This document shows, piece after piece, positions 40,401 to 54,200 of a DNA stretch of 64,000 nt. Positions within the stretch are counted from its first letter, which is position 1. Every line of letters begins with the position of its first letter. The DNA lies in assembly GCA_963995525.1 (NCBI GenBank), contig OZ023205.1, positions 48,289,748 through 48,353,747 of the forward strand, read 5' to 3'. Position numbers and translations under genes: made by a program. The notes under the pieces were generated by a model, which made no database searches, was not told the origin of the DNA, and saw only the letters and a program-made list of their open reading frames with translations. The stretch is from Escarpia spicata (lineage: Eukaryota; Annelida; Polychaeta; Sabellida; Siboglinidae).

Positions 40401-43400
40401 CTCGCCTGAGTGTGCCTTCACACGCTCCTCGTGGAGCAGTTGCTTCGCGTGCACACGCACCTGCTCCAGCTGCACGAGTCGTTCCAGCATGCGGCGCCGC
40501 TCCTTGATGAGCATGAGGGCGACGGCCTTGTGCTTGGAGGATGCGGCCTGCTCCTCCTCCAGCGATGCTGTCAATTTCTTCACCTCCTTCTCCCCCTTCT
40601 TCACCTGCGACTTCTCAAAGTCAACCTGGTGACAGAAAATGACATGGTTGTGACAACGAATGTGACACCCTAAGGAGCATGTTTGTCACACAACTGACCA
40701 ACTAACCTAGAAATATGTCCATCGAGCCATCAAATAACAGATGGCAAACACGTGGAGCAGTTGCACATTCTGTCATATATTTTGTTGAAATTCACAAAAT
40801 TATAACGCAAACTTTTTAAAGCAACAATGCTTGTACAGAGTGGGAATAATAATAATTATTATAAATATAATATCAAAATCCAAAACCCTCTGGAAGTATA
40901 ACAGATATGGCTGCTTAATTCCAGTGCAGTAGGGTATCAGTCCAATTCCTGTTCAGCAATTTTACAGAAAGAAATTATTTTTCTTCAGTGGTAATGCCAT
41001 ATTACTCCACCAGATGGTGAGACTGAACAGGATCAGGCACAATTCACCTCCTGCTTGAGTCGTTCTCGGTCTTTCTCTAGCATGTAAGTGACGTCATCGC
41101 CCTGGGCTGTGTCCTGTGCGTGTTTTCTTTTCTCATCTTCCAACTCGGCACACACCTGTCAACAAACACATTCTGACATCACTTGTCAACAAACACCTTC
41201 TGATGTGTGTCACCTGTCAACAAACACATTCTGATGTCACCTGTCAACAAACACATTACAATGTTGCCTGTCAACAAACACATTCTGACATCATTTATCA
41301 TTGACACATCCTTATATCACTTATCAACAAAAACATTCTGGCATCTGTCATTAGACACATTCAGCACCTGTCACTGATACATTTTGACGTCACAATCTCC
41401 AAACATGCATCATTTACAAAATGCTCCCACCCATTAACTGGCTATCTGCTACAAGTGCCTGTTTATTGGCCAGTGTATCATGATATGTCAGTGCAGGCCA
41501 CAGCTATCTGACAGAGAACAGACATCACTAACCCCTGAGATGCACCTATTTAACACCACCACATTACATCTACCACTAGTCAGCTACACGCCAGCCTCTT
41601 ACAAACAGTCATGATGTACAACATTTGGTGCATTGTGGTAGTAACCAAATGAAGGCCTTTCTTTCTTGCCACACTCTACCGACAACCTACATAGCTGCTA
41701 ACCAAACCCGTATTCGATTATTCTTTCGATTAATTACCTGGGAAGACAACACAATTTCAAAAGGCCCAAAATTTCAAATTGGGTGGGGGTGGTGTAGGTG
41801 GAAACATGTTTAGCAGAACACTTGCAGACCCTTGCAAACCAATATCGAACAGAAATCTGCCAACAGTCTTCACGTCATCATAACATATCGCAATCCAAAA
41901 TGCCTACGAACTAAATGCACACCTGCTGGAGTAATTCTATGACTTGCAGTGTATCGCTGGCGTCAATCGCTCTCCTCACTTACCTTGTGGTATCGTTTCT
42001 CCACCGAGGCGAGTTGTTCACGCATCCTCTGCTGTGCTTTGCGCTGTGTGTCAATGAGATTCTCGAGCTGAGCCAGTTGGTTGTCGTACATCGCTTTGAC
42101 GGCCGTCTCGTTGAAGCTGTTGTCCTTCTGACAGTCGGAGTCCCGCTGCAGCGCGTTGAACGGGTCGCCAAGGCCGAACCGACCATACTTGGCCTGATAT
42201 AACAACTGCTTTGCTTTTTCAGTCTGCAACAAAGAGGGCTGTACTGAAGTACGATGATACAACAACAAGATTCTCTTTTACGTAGGAAAGTAAAGGACAA
42301 GCAATTATATATTTAGATTGTCAGTTTATCATGTTTTTGGAGATACATTTACATTTTAAAGGGGATGTTACAGTTATCTCCAAATTATACTAAATTACTG
42401 ATTGGTTCTTAAACCATAGCTCATGCAAATTAAAATTAGAAGAAATAAATATGAGTATGAGGTGAGGTGAGACTAATTACAATTTACGTTACCAGTAACT
42501 AAAAGGTATGTTCTTATATAGTGCAGTATCCTGTCCTTTGGACTGCTCAAAACGCTTTATGTTTTTATGATTCTTCATGCATCTTACAGATGCCCCCTTG
42601 ACACAATAAGTAGTCCACAGACATCTGAACTGATGAGATCATATATGCAACGGAAACACACACACAAAAACATAGTCAGTTTCATCCAACCAGTCTAATT
42701 ACATTATCATCAAACAATAGATGACATATTACTGCATTTCTGATATTAAAATTGATTTACGTCAGAAGAAAATCTGGAAGAATTCCCAGCTTGAACTTAA
42801 CATGCCAAAAGCCATGCTACTAATAGGAGTAATTAGCCTAATTGCCCCACTCCCTGACTCACAGTTTGGTTTGATGATGATAGTAAGGGAGTGAAGCCTC
42901 ACCCCAGGACATAGACTGTGGTATGTGGACGCCAGGGTAGCTGGCAGCTGTTGGAATGTATATACGTCACTACACACCCACTACACCATCTCTCACCTTC
43001 CCTGCCACTTATAGCTGTGCATCTATCTGCTACACACGGCTCCCTCCACCTCATATACCACAAAGTACCTCGTAGACATTCTCTGTGGCACTGTACCAAT
43101 GAACCAGGTCTATGATGAATTAATTTATTATTCTGACTGTCATAATGAGATTAACTTAAATATATTAAAGGGATGCTGTCTGCTGTGCTACCTGGAATCA
43201 ACCAGGGCTGGTAATTATTTTGATTTTGTTTCCCTTTAACCATTTCGGTGCTGAGTTTCTGGCCACTCAGTTACTACTGAATACAGAGTTTTTTTTAGCT
43301 TTCAGTAAAACAGGATAACACTTTTTAACTTCACTTTTTACACAGAAGGGTGCATTTTTTTAATAGGAACACCATATATATTAGTAAACTAGGTTCATCA

Positions 43401-45165
43401 AAGAATATCATTAATATACAAATTGTGAGATTGGTTGCCATAGAAACCAGGAAATTCAAGATGGCGGAACACACTTAGGTGTTTTGTCATGTTTCTCTTA
43501 TAAATATAATTTGTTTGAGTAGGAACACTACATATGTTATGAAACCAAGACCATCTTGGAATATCTGTGGATATGTTGTCACATTTATAAGTTATAACAG
43601 TAAACCCAAGATCAACGGTTTTGCCATGATGACATTTGAACTGACATTACAACTGTACCACAATGGTGAAAATTCTGTGTTGACTAGTTGTACTAATATT
43701 TTATAATAATTATATACTATTCAGTAATTTCTCACAGCAATTATACAAATAACTGAATATTAACGTGAATCCTGGATACATCATGGTTGCACTAATTGTC
43801 ATAAATTCATAATACAGTGGTCTGCCTAGGTCGAATTTACGGGGCGTTACGCCCTTTTTCAGTGAAGCCCTGGTACCCAAAAAAGGCAAAAAGAACGCCC
43901 TGCTCTTTATATACGGCGCTCTGCTATATTTTGCACGTAACCCTACTTGTGGCTACAGACGGTTACACGATCATGATATTATTATTAATTTGCGAGCGCC
44001 CCGATCTCGAAAGGCACGTGAGGTTAGATTGTTCCCAACTGAGCGCATCCCGCAATAGGGAATGGATGCGTCACGAGTTTGTGGCGCTTGCAGACACTCG
44101 ATCGCGCCACGCGGTCATTTCGATTGTTCAAGCGCCCCTATCTCGACTCCTATCCCGGTCGCCATCAAATTCTTAATCGTGTGTGCCTTTAATATTTAAA
44201 ACGTTGATTTGAGGAGACGCCGACCTTCAAAAGGGACTTTCGCGGAGCGCCTCAACTATATATATATATCACCAAGCATTCTTTATTTTGTTCATATCTT
44301 GAAAAGTTAAAGTCTGATCGCCAGGAGATTTCTACCGTTAGATTAGTCGTTAAATTCTTAATCACGTGATACTTGCAAAATTTGTTAAAATACGTTTTGA
44401 TCTGAGGAGGCACCAAACTTCGCTAGTTAGTAGACCAGCCTGTTCGCGACAGACTTTCGAAGCCGGCACATGTGATTTGAAAAAAACAATGTTTTATTCA
44501 TACACTCTTTATTTGTTAATGTACCGATATATAATGAAAAAAATGACGTTTAGTATAACATAGCTCAACAATAGTAGTGAATAACTGCGTATTGTCCGCG
44601 TTCAAAGAACCTGCTCCCCCTCAATATGCAACGAACCGCCGGCACATGACGTCACTCATGCTCGTTGCAAGGCGTGCCGTTTCTAGGTCACGACGTCACA
44701 TGCGTGTGTAGTGGACTAGCCAAGGGTGCTAAGTTTGCTGGCGGCTAGCGTCTTCTTTTGCCAAAGCGTTTAGCAGTAGCTACCTGCAATAATTATTATT
44801 CAAAGGGTGGTTTCAAACCAGTAATAATTACTTTTTTCTGTTTATTGACTGATTGTTAAAAATGAGATTGTGTGTGGGTAGTTTTCTGTAAATAAAATGG
44901 AATTTTACAAATTAGCTATGCATGTCTATCATTATTTTAATGTTTGACATCACACTTTTTACTATTTGCAGTGTAATATATCTCAATTTCTGTTCAGCCT
45001 AGCCCAACAATTTCTTCCATACCTATTGCTTATATAATAGTCTCTGAGAATATTAAATACGATGTGAATTTATACATAAAATGTTATGTCATGCTGGATA
45101 TCGTGTTTTGCTAAAACTTAAATAAAGTTAAGACATGCCAATTTAACTAAATAAAATATGTTTGT

Positions 45166-45206
<41 letters not shown>

Positions 45207-48200
45207 ATCATCCATTTGTCTCCATTTATATTTATTTGTCATTTTTCAAAATTACTATGTTATTTGTACATTTAAATTTTCAAAATCGAACATAACAATA
45301 TATCTCAATTTATGTTAAACCTAGCCCAACAAAATTTGGCACACATATTACCTGTATAATATTCTCTATGCATATTGAATATTATGCAGATTGACACAAA
45401 TTAAAAAGTTATGTAAAGCTAAATACCGGGTATTGTGTTTTGTTCTACAAATGCTTGCCCAAGCCAAAATTATAATGCATAAATATACGTATACACTGTG
45501 TACATAATATACTATATGTGAGTCGTATTATATTAAACTACACGCTGTACACTGCTACTATGTCTTGTTAACTATTTAATTTAGTCACATATCACAAGTG
45601 CCTTTTTAACCATTGCTTATCAGAGATAACGTACCCTTTACTAAAATGACACACTGCCCTTTTTGAAAACCTGGGCAAAACACTGTTAAATATGGGTCAT
45701 GTTAACTATTTAGTCACGCGTCGCACATGCCTTTTTAACTATTGCTCACCACGTTCTATGTGCCTTTTTTCTGAAATGGCACCCTGCCATTTTGAGAACT
45801 TGGGCAGAACACTGTAATATAAATGTGCCAAAGGCAAAGCGTGAGCACACAATCAAAATGAATGCAGCATAAACACACGGCATACCTAGTACCTATATAT
45901 ATCAGGCCTCAACATTAAGGTTTTAAATCCACTGGCCCAGGGGGCCAGTAAATTTGAAAAGTTAGTGGCCCGCCTGTGAAAGTTACTGGCCCATTACTGT
46001 TACCGTCAAAAATACACTCATTCTGAGGTGCAAAACATTATTAGTCTTTTTTATTTATTTTACAAACAAAGTTGTTAGAAGTTACTATACACATATTGAT
46101 TGTTCAAAGTGAGATATCCAAAGCTAACAATATTGTTCTTTTTAAGTGTGTACTCAAATGCATATATACAGTATTTGCTAAGTTTAAATAAAGTGTGGCC
46201 AGTGTGACGACAGCTAGTCAGTCCGAGTCGGTAATTGAGTTGACGCTGCTTTCATGTACAGGTCAATCAAGGCATTAGACTATTTCACGGTTCATTTGCT
46301 AGGTGGCACCACCCAAAATAGGTGGCCTTCACCTTGCCCTTGCTGACGCAGCGTTACATTTGGTTTCTGTCACTTTAGTCACTAGTTAAATTTGTATTTA
46401 AGCTGTATTCCTTTCATATATCTTGACATGAAAAAGCGTGCATAACTCTAAAGTCAGGGCAGCTTTCAACCACCATACTATGTGTGTCCAAGGGACGAGG
46501 CGGGACTTAAAAAAATGGCATTTCTCGTCATAAAAAACTGCGCTGCAGGTGGTTAGAAAACGTATTCGATGACTTTGCACGCCGTCGTCCGCATGATAAG
46601 TGTTGGAGTTTGGACTCATTATTGACCAGAATTAGTATCTAGGTTAAGTTTACAATGTCCTATAACTGCATGAGTCGGGTCTAAGAATTCTGGCAAACTG
46701 CATCTGATAACCGATGCGGTCGTGCCATGACCGCTGCTTCGTCTTGGCAGTGTTCGGGAACTGGAAACCAGTGGCCCGTCGGACCAGTAAAATATAAGAA
46801 CTGGTGGCCCGAACTGGCCCGACAGCTTCCAAAAAGGCGCCCGGCCATCGGGCCAGTGTTAATGTCGAGGCCTGTATATCGTAAACTAGAAAGAAGCACC
46901 CACATTGGAATAACATTTATTGTCAGCTGTCGTAATAGAAGGAAACCATTTATGCATACATTCCCCTATCATCACTCACCACATTGTCAGTTTTACAAAA
47001 ACAACTTATTCCAAAGAAAGGCACTATTGTAACATCGCAGCGATATAGATGCGTATCAATGGCCGATGATAGCACGTCGGACAATCCCATCAGAAATTCA
47101 AAATATCTTGAAATGTTCGCAATTGCAAACACCTTATAAATTTTACTTCATCGTGAACCTGGTGTTTATGCGATTCCAACGATAGCCGTTTGGCGCCGCT
47201 ACTGTTATTGTTAACGTTCATTTCAATAGTTATGGAATAAGCCGCTGCAACGAGCGCTATCCCCACTGCAGCGGGTTGTGGTATTCAAATGTCATCATAT
47301 TACGGCAACCCGCTGTAGTGGGGTCTCACACTGAAATGGTTAAAGTTACATTTTGCTTGGTAAAAACAAAACAACCAAACGTTGTGATAGAGCACGACAT
47401 GCACTGTTTTGTGGCCCAAAATAACACAAGAGCCGAAGAACTGCGATTTATGAATCCTTATAACAGCTGTCACACACACAGGCATAAATGTAACCCCCTC
47501 CCCAGATGATTGTAATATTTGCAAAAGTTGCTTTTTTTACATTAAAGTAATTGAAAACACATTAATTTCTTGGAAAGATGTTTTTCTACACTGGCTGTCA
47601 GGGACATGTGCCTGACAGATGCTGGTAATCGGCTGACTCCTGATACAGCAGTTTTTTCCTGCAGTGGCTGACTAAATGGAGCTGGTGTTTACACAGACCG
47701 AGGACACTAGCACTGCAATCCTGAGTCCCTGAGTGGAGTCTATGAGATCCTCAGGCCTGTACTGAGCCCTTCCTTCTGCCAGTCAACAAAGCCAACTGAA
47801 GCCCAGGACATGACCCATAGTGACGAATGTAAAGTCATATACAAGCCAAGTAACTGTAATATATATATGTACGAGCTGATGCTTGCAGCCAACATTTTGG
47901 GGCAGATCACGATCACTAGGTGTTGCAAACAGTAGGGACCGCAGGGCATGGGCTGTTACACAAAGTTGGAAACTGGTGTTAGCCCCCCACAATACACACA
48001 CACACACACTCATACACACATACTCACACACAACACACATGTGCACACACACTGTCATACATTTGTGCACACACACACACACACATTATGTGTGCACACA
48101 CACTCATATACACACACACACACGCACATACGCACACACATGTGCACACGCTTCACACACACGCACAATGCACACACACATGTACATGCAAGCACCAACA

Positions 48201-51200
48201 AAGGGGCTACAACACTCAACCAAAAGTGAACATGTGAGATATCAGGCACTCCATTAACAAGTTTCAGTGGCACGCACATACAACATATGTATGACTAGGG
48301 TCATCATGATGCCCTTTCATGTAACACAGTGTGAAGCACCTGAAATGGGTCAAAATGTCACCAGTCCAGTTGGTCAAGGTCATTTATTTCTTCAGTAAGG
48401 ATATATATATATAATTACAAAACATTCTACCATTGAAGGAAACACTCCAACATTGCACCCTAAAAAGGTCCATAATAATGCGTTTTATATTATAAATGGA
48501 GTTGCATATAAATGGAGTTGTATATATTTAGCAGATAACACCTACTACAGTCATCTAGTGGCAAACCGTGCATACATGCATGCAGCCATGCATGCACGCT
48601 AATCTCAACCATAAGCCAACTAACTCACCAAGAGTCTTTTGTTGTGAGACAAGCTATATGACTAAGGCACACAGATTAAGGTCAACAAAACAAAACAAAA
48701 TGTATTTTTCTAGGCTTTGGCCTCTGATAATTCTACACTGCTGTTCAAACACAGTAAACCACCTGAGGAAGTTTCATACCTGATAGCTTTGAGATCAGGT
48801 GCCCATGCTTTATGGCTTAACGGCTACAACCAGGTCAGATTACACTGCATATTTTGTTTCTACCTACACTGATTTATTATAGAAACACTGCAGCCAACAA
48901 CAGTACTGAAATGACCTAACTAATTGCCACTGGACTTGATATTACCCATGCATCGACGAGCAATTAGGAAAATACCACATTCATTATAGCTGAAATATCT
49001 CAATAATCAATGCTCTCTAAGCACTGATTTTGTTACAAGGCAATTATAATACTCTAAACAAAGGGTACACCACCAGCAAGTTAAAAATGCTGCAAACACT
49101 ACAGAATGTGACCAATGTGTAGCACCTGGTGAGTAGTGATAATAAATAATGAACAGATAATTAAATAACAAGAACTTTGGGATAGCTACAAAATAGTGTT
49201 GGGAACAGTTTTAAGACGGAGACCCCTCTAGGTTTAATTTTACACTCATGTCAATGTGATAATTCAGTTGCATTCAGTTTAACTAACATTTTCATTCATA
49301 TTATGTAATTTATGTTTAATAATGATTCTAGGTAATTGGGTATCTAAGACCGTTTCAATCACACTAGTTACAATCAACTTGTATGAAACAGATGACCATT
49401 CACTATGCTTATCTAACCATTGTCATCCCTGGTGTTCTGACATCATGTCAACAAGCCACCCACATGGCAACATGCCAATTTGACAGTCGAACATTATCTC
49501 AGCAGCAATCACTGCCTAGTGAGGGACCAGTCATTATTATAGCTCCGGGTTCACTATTCGAATAAATCGCCAATGAGCTCGAGACAGTATCTGTTTTCAA
49601 GGTTTTTTGCACCTTGAAAAAATAGTTATGAATAAGGAAAAGGACACATTATTCACTTGCTGACTACAACATGTGCCTTGTGCACAAACTTAAGTTTCCT
49701 TGTGGCTGACTGGCAGCATATCTGCACATTTTAGTAGAGGAAGGATCCCTGTTGTATGAAGACAGAATCATGTCAGTTTGAGTTAGAAATGACAGTGAAC
49801 ACTGTCCACGTTGATTGTTGCTAGAAAACAATCCTCATGTTATATATCATTATACATGGCAGGTATTCTTTTGTTATCTAGAACTTTGTTCACTATCATT
49901 TACGAGTAATCCCTGACATCATGTATCTGTTGTCCATTCACGGAATTAGCCATCTTTGTTGACAATGACGCCAACAGATGAGGTATGGATAGAAAATGTC
50001 GTCAAAGCCCCAACAGCGGTGGTAACCATGTGGCCTTGTGAAAGTCTCAAGATGTTCATGAGAAGAAATAAATGCAACATAGCCACAAACATTTCTGAGA
50101 TGTTTACTAACATTCCATTCATCCACCACCGTAACTCCACCGAGTAAGTCCACCCAGCCATGAACAATCTCTTGCAGTGGCCTAAATTGCACCAGACTTT
50201 TTGTGGAGCCTGTACAGGTATCTGTTGCTAAGTGTTTAATTGGCACTGTAATATCCTAATGAGGAAGGGCACTTGGTTGGTGCACACATGAAGGCTGACT
50301 ATCAAAGAGACGAGATACATTGAAAGAACGATGGCACACCACATTTATTATGGAGGGAGGACTGTGAAAGGATTCTCAGAGGAAGGTGTCAGAGGAGGAT
50401 GGAGAATGGAGGCAGAGATCATGACAGAGAACTATATCATAGGCAGTGCAGCGCTACAGAACTAATGCACATGATCCCTTATTATTGTAATCTTTGAGGA
50501 TGAACAATTATACATAATTTTACAATGATATTGATAATATAAATAAACATGACTGCAAATCTTTCATATTCCATACACAGACCATGTACGGACACGTCAC
50601 AAGTTCTACTAGCCTGGCAAAAACCATCCTTCAACTCAGTGAGAGGGAAAAGGGGGCAGGCAAAAATTTACAAGACAACATCAAAGAATGGACAGACCTC
50701 GACTTCCACAAGTCTCAAATGGCAGCAAAAGACCAGCAGAGGTAGAAACAGATTGTGCAATTATTGTTTGAGGTCCCCCAACCCACAAGCAGTTACAGGA
50801 TAGGTGAAATAAGGAAGCATGAGGACTAAGGCTAAGTAGTTGCAGTGTCTCACCTTGAGTGCGGCGATTGAGATGTCTCGCGCCTGAAGCTCCCCCTCCA
50901 AGTAGCTCAGTAGTCTTAGCAGGTCTGTCTTGTTTAGGTCCATCTTTGGGTGGCGCTGCAGGAATACAACACAGATACACTAATGATAATAATATTAATA
51001 ATATGGTAACTTCTTTTGCATCTAAATCCTTGGAACCAAGCTCAGAGGGTAATCAAGACAAAAGGGTTGGTCAATCTCAAAATAGATTTATGCAGTATTC
51101 AAGTTATCAACAGATGGATGTACACGCTAGGGAGCTATGGTGCATAAGTAAGCTTATAAAGATAAGTTTTTAAATGTACTCTTTGTAAGTTTGGCTGGAC

Positions 51201-54200
51201 ATGGGATGTCATTTGATTTAGTACCAGTACTACCAGTAGCCATTCAATCCTGGAATGTCTTGTCCCAGCTACAGGATACACATTATAAGTTATCAAATAT
51301 TAATAATGCACTACAGACTACTGTTGTTGCACCACAATCCCTAACAACCTGAGTTCAGAGGTGAGTCAAAACCAAATTTTATGGCAGGCTGTCTCAAATG
51401 GGTACAATGTAGTATGCGACTTTTTAAAGTTGGTCAGAGATGGGGGAATATGTGAGGAGCTAACGAGGATAAACCCGGTTAAAAGGGTCATCTTTAGGTG
51501 ACAGCATTTTAAAAAATATTTCTTGCTGATGTAAGTTGGTGTTTCCCTGGTACGTGACGCGCGAGGTGGGCCGCCTCACCACTTTTCTATGCCGCCTTGC
51601 CCAAAATATGCGGAAATTGCTGCCTCGTAGCTATTTCGCGTGCCCACTTATTCGGTAGGTCATTCGCGATTTATTCAGCATCGGCGAGCATCGCGAAATG
51701 ACACGACAAAGTCACTTTTATTCATGCAAAATCGTACATTTGTAGCAACATCTTTTAGTTGTCTCAACGTCGCTCAGAGGAGTCAGAGAAGGTTAGGAGT
51801 TATCTCTTGGAATTAATTCCATTGAATAATGTGAATGACATCACTTGTCAGTTGTCCAATCACGGAATATCCCCGTGGTATCCCAGGTGTCTCTAACGGT
51901 GACACCTTGTGGAGTTTCGACATACTGGAAATTTAGTCGTGTAACATGGCGCCAAAACGGTAACTGCATTTGGGAGACATGTGGAACTTGGAGAAAAAAC
52001 AAAGAAAACGGTAACTGAACTAAGATGTCTATTGTGCTAAATTTTACTATTATAGTATGCAGTTGATGATGGTGGTGGGAGTAAAAACCGTGAAGGCTAC
52101 TAATGATACTACATCACTAGTGGTGTCGCTATTCGCTAGTGTGTCAAATCTGTACCCTTTTAAAGCCCAAATAAAAAACGTGCATCAATACATGTGCCGA
52201 CTAGTGACTAGTCGGCACTTGTATTGAATCCAGACCCTTTTGAAGCCCACATGGCGACCCAGTTTGTACTAGTCTGCGAAGCTGCGGCCTTGGTTTGCCG
52301 TGCGATATAGCAGCATACGTTGATACAAACCGATGGGCTATTTACGCCTCAAAAAGGTGCAAACATGCAATATTCTTATGCCTAGAATAATGTTGAATGA
52401 TGGAACTAACTCATTGAGGTATCAAAGTTAGGCAAAACTAACGGATTATCAATACCATTATCAATGTACTAGGCAATGATATGTTTGCACAGAATGTGGA
52501 TATACTAAACAGCTTACACTGTTAAAAAACAGTTTTATAAAAAGGACACAATTTGATAAACATTCTTGCGATTAATGGAAACACTTTTGTGGCATTCCAG
52601 AAATGACTGTTTAATTAATTGTATAGCCTGGTAGCAAAAAATAAAGTCTAATCTTTGGAACAGAAACCACAAATTTAACATCATAGTATTATGATAAAAT
52701 AATCATTTAAAGGTGATGATGGGGGAAGGAGTCCTCAGATGATTCCACTGTCACTGACTCTGTCAGCATGGTAACAAGGCCTAGGGTTAAGGCAAGAAAA
52801 ACATCACCATAACCAAGTACCAGTGGTCAAGTGGAAACCACACCTCAACTGAGTACCTGCGATAAAGTGAAAATCACACCTCAACCAAGTACTAGTGGTC
52901 AAGTGGAAACCACGCCTCAACACGATGAAACAATCACGATTACTGACTTTTATTAATCATGATCACTACATTTACAAGTAGTGTAAACATGTTGTAAGTC
53001 ATGTAACATTAGCAGGGAGTGACTTCCAAACAGTTGGTGCAGCAACTGAGAAGACCCTACATCATTTTGTTCAACTCTGTGAACAAAAAGCAGACCAGAA
53101 ACAGAAACGTTTTAAGTTAATATTCAGCTTGGGACGTATAAGTACCCCATTTATTTATACTACAAAGAAACCAAGTAAAAGCAACCTATGGCTTTCAATG
53201 ATTCATCCACTAAGCACACATTTCCAACGTCCTATACCCATATAGATGCCAGGTGTCTATTAAATGAGTCAACAAGTAAAGTACACATTTTTTAAAGAAA
53301 TTCATGACTGAGTATGCTGCTGGCCTGGTATACTCAGTATCTTCTGGTACAAGGCTTACACCAAACCGTTGAACCAGTGAACAAATAAGATTATGCTATA
53401 AATAAGAGAATACAAAACAGTCCTGACTCTGGGTACAGATGGTAGCAGTTTCACTGACTTCACCCTGGTTAGACACATACCTGTCGCTTGCAATACACAA
53501 ATATAGCTCCCCACAGTATCATCCTTCAGGCCAGCGGACCAAGACAGTAGATGCCAACACCAGGCTCCATGTACAGCTCACCTCCAAGCACATATACTGA
53601 ACCCAAGACCATGCTCCAAACAAGACAGGCCACCCCCAATGCACCAGACACCCCAATACAGACACTTGGCCTATGTGAGGCCAACTAGATGAATTGGATC
53701 ACATCATTAATAGGACTGTACATTGCAGGTGCAAGAGCAATCAATAAGACTGAAAGGGAGCTGGGCCAGGGGTGAGCCAGGCCAAGTACATGTGTTAGAC
53801 ATTAGCTCAGACCTCACAACTGACAGAGACTGAGAGAGAGACATTAGCCAAGACCACACAACTGCCACAGATAAGCTGTATCTTTGAGATCTTCATCAAT
53901 CTCAGGAGCAGATGCACTCTTACAGGTGTAGTCAGTATTTGTACCCGACTCACTGTAATGATGGAGGGCAGTGGACAGTGAAAATCTAGAGCCGAGATGG
54001 ACACGCACGCAGAAAGTCGCAGATACATAGGCACGCACACATCACATACATGATATAGCTACTTTAGCCAGCTTGTCCTGCATGACAAAATGCAGAGTTA
54101 GTCTCATTCTCAGTTAGATAAGCAACAAAGAGATGAACTGCACAGATGCCATGTGATATCCATGGTCTATCCATTCAGCATTCGGTGCTTCCTGTTGTCC

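Noticed and set aside
39475..40673. Long plus-strand open frames (up to 183 codons)
   Set aside because: Antisense of the GC-rich exon 5; composition explains the open frame.
49938..50246. 102-codon minus-strand frame just downstream of exon 2
   Set aside because: No family resemblance I can support; possibly an old transposon fragment.
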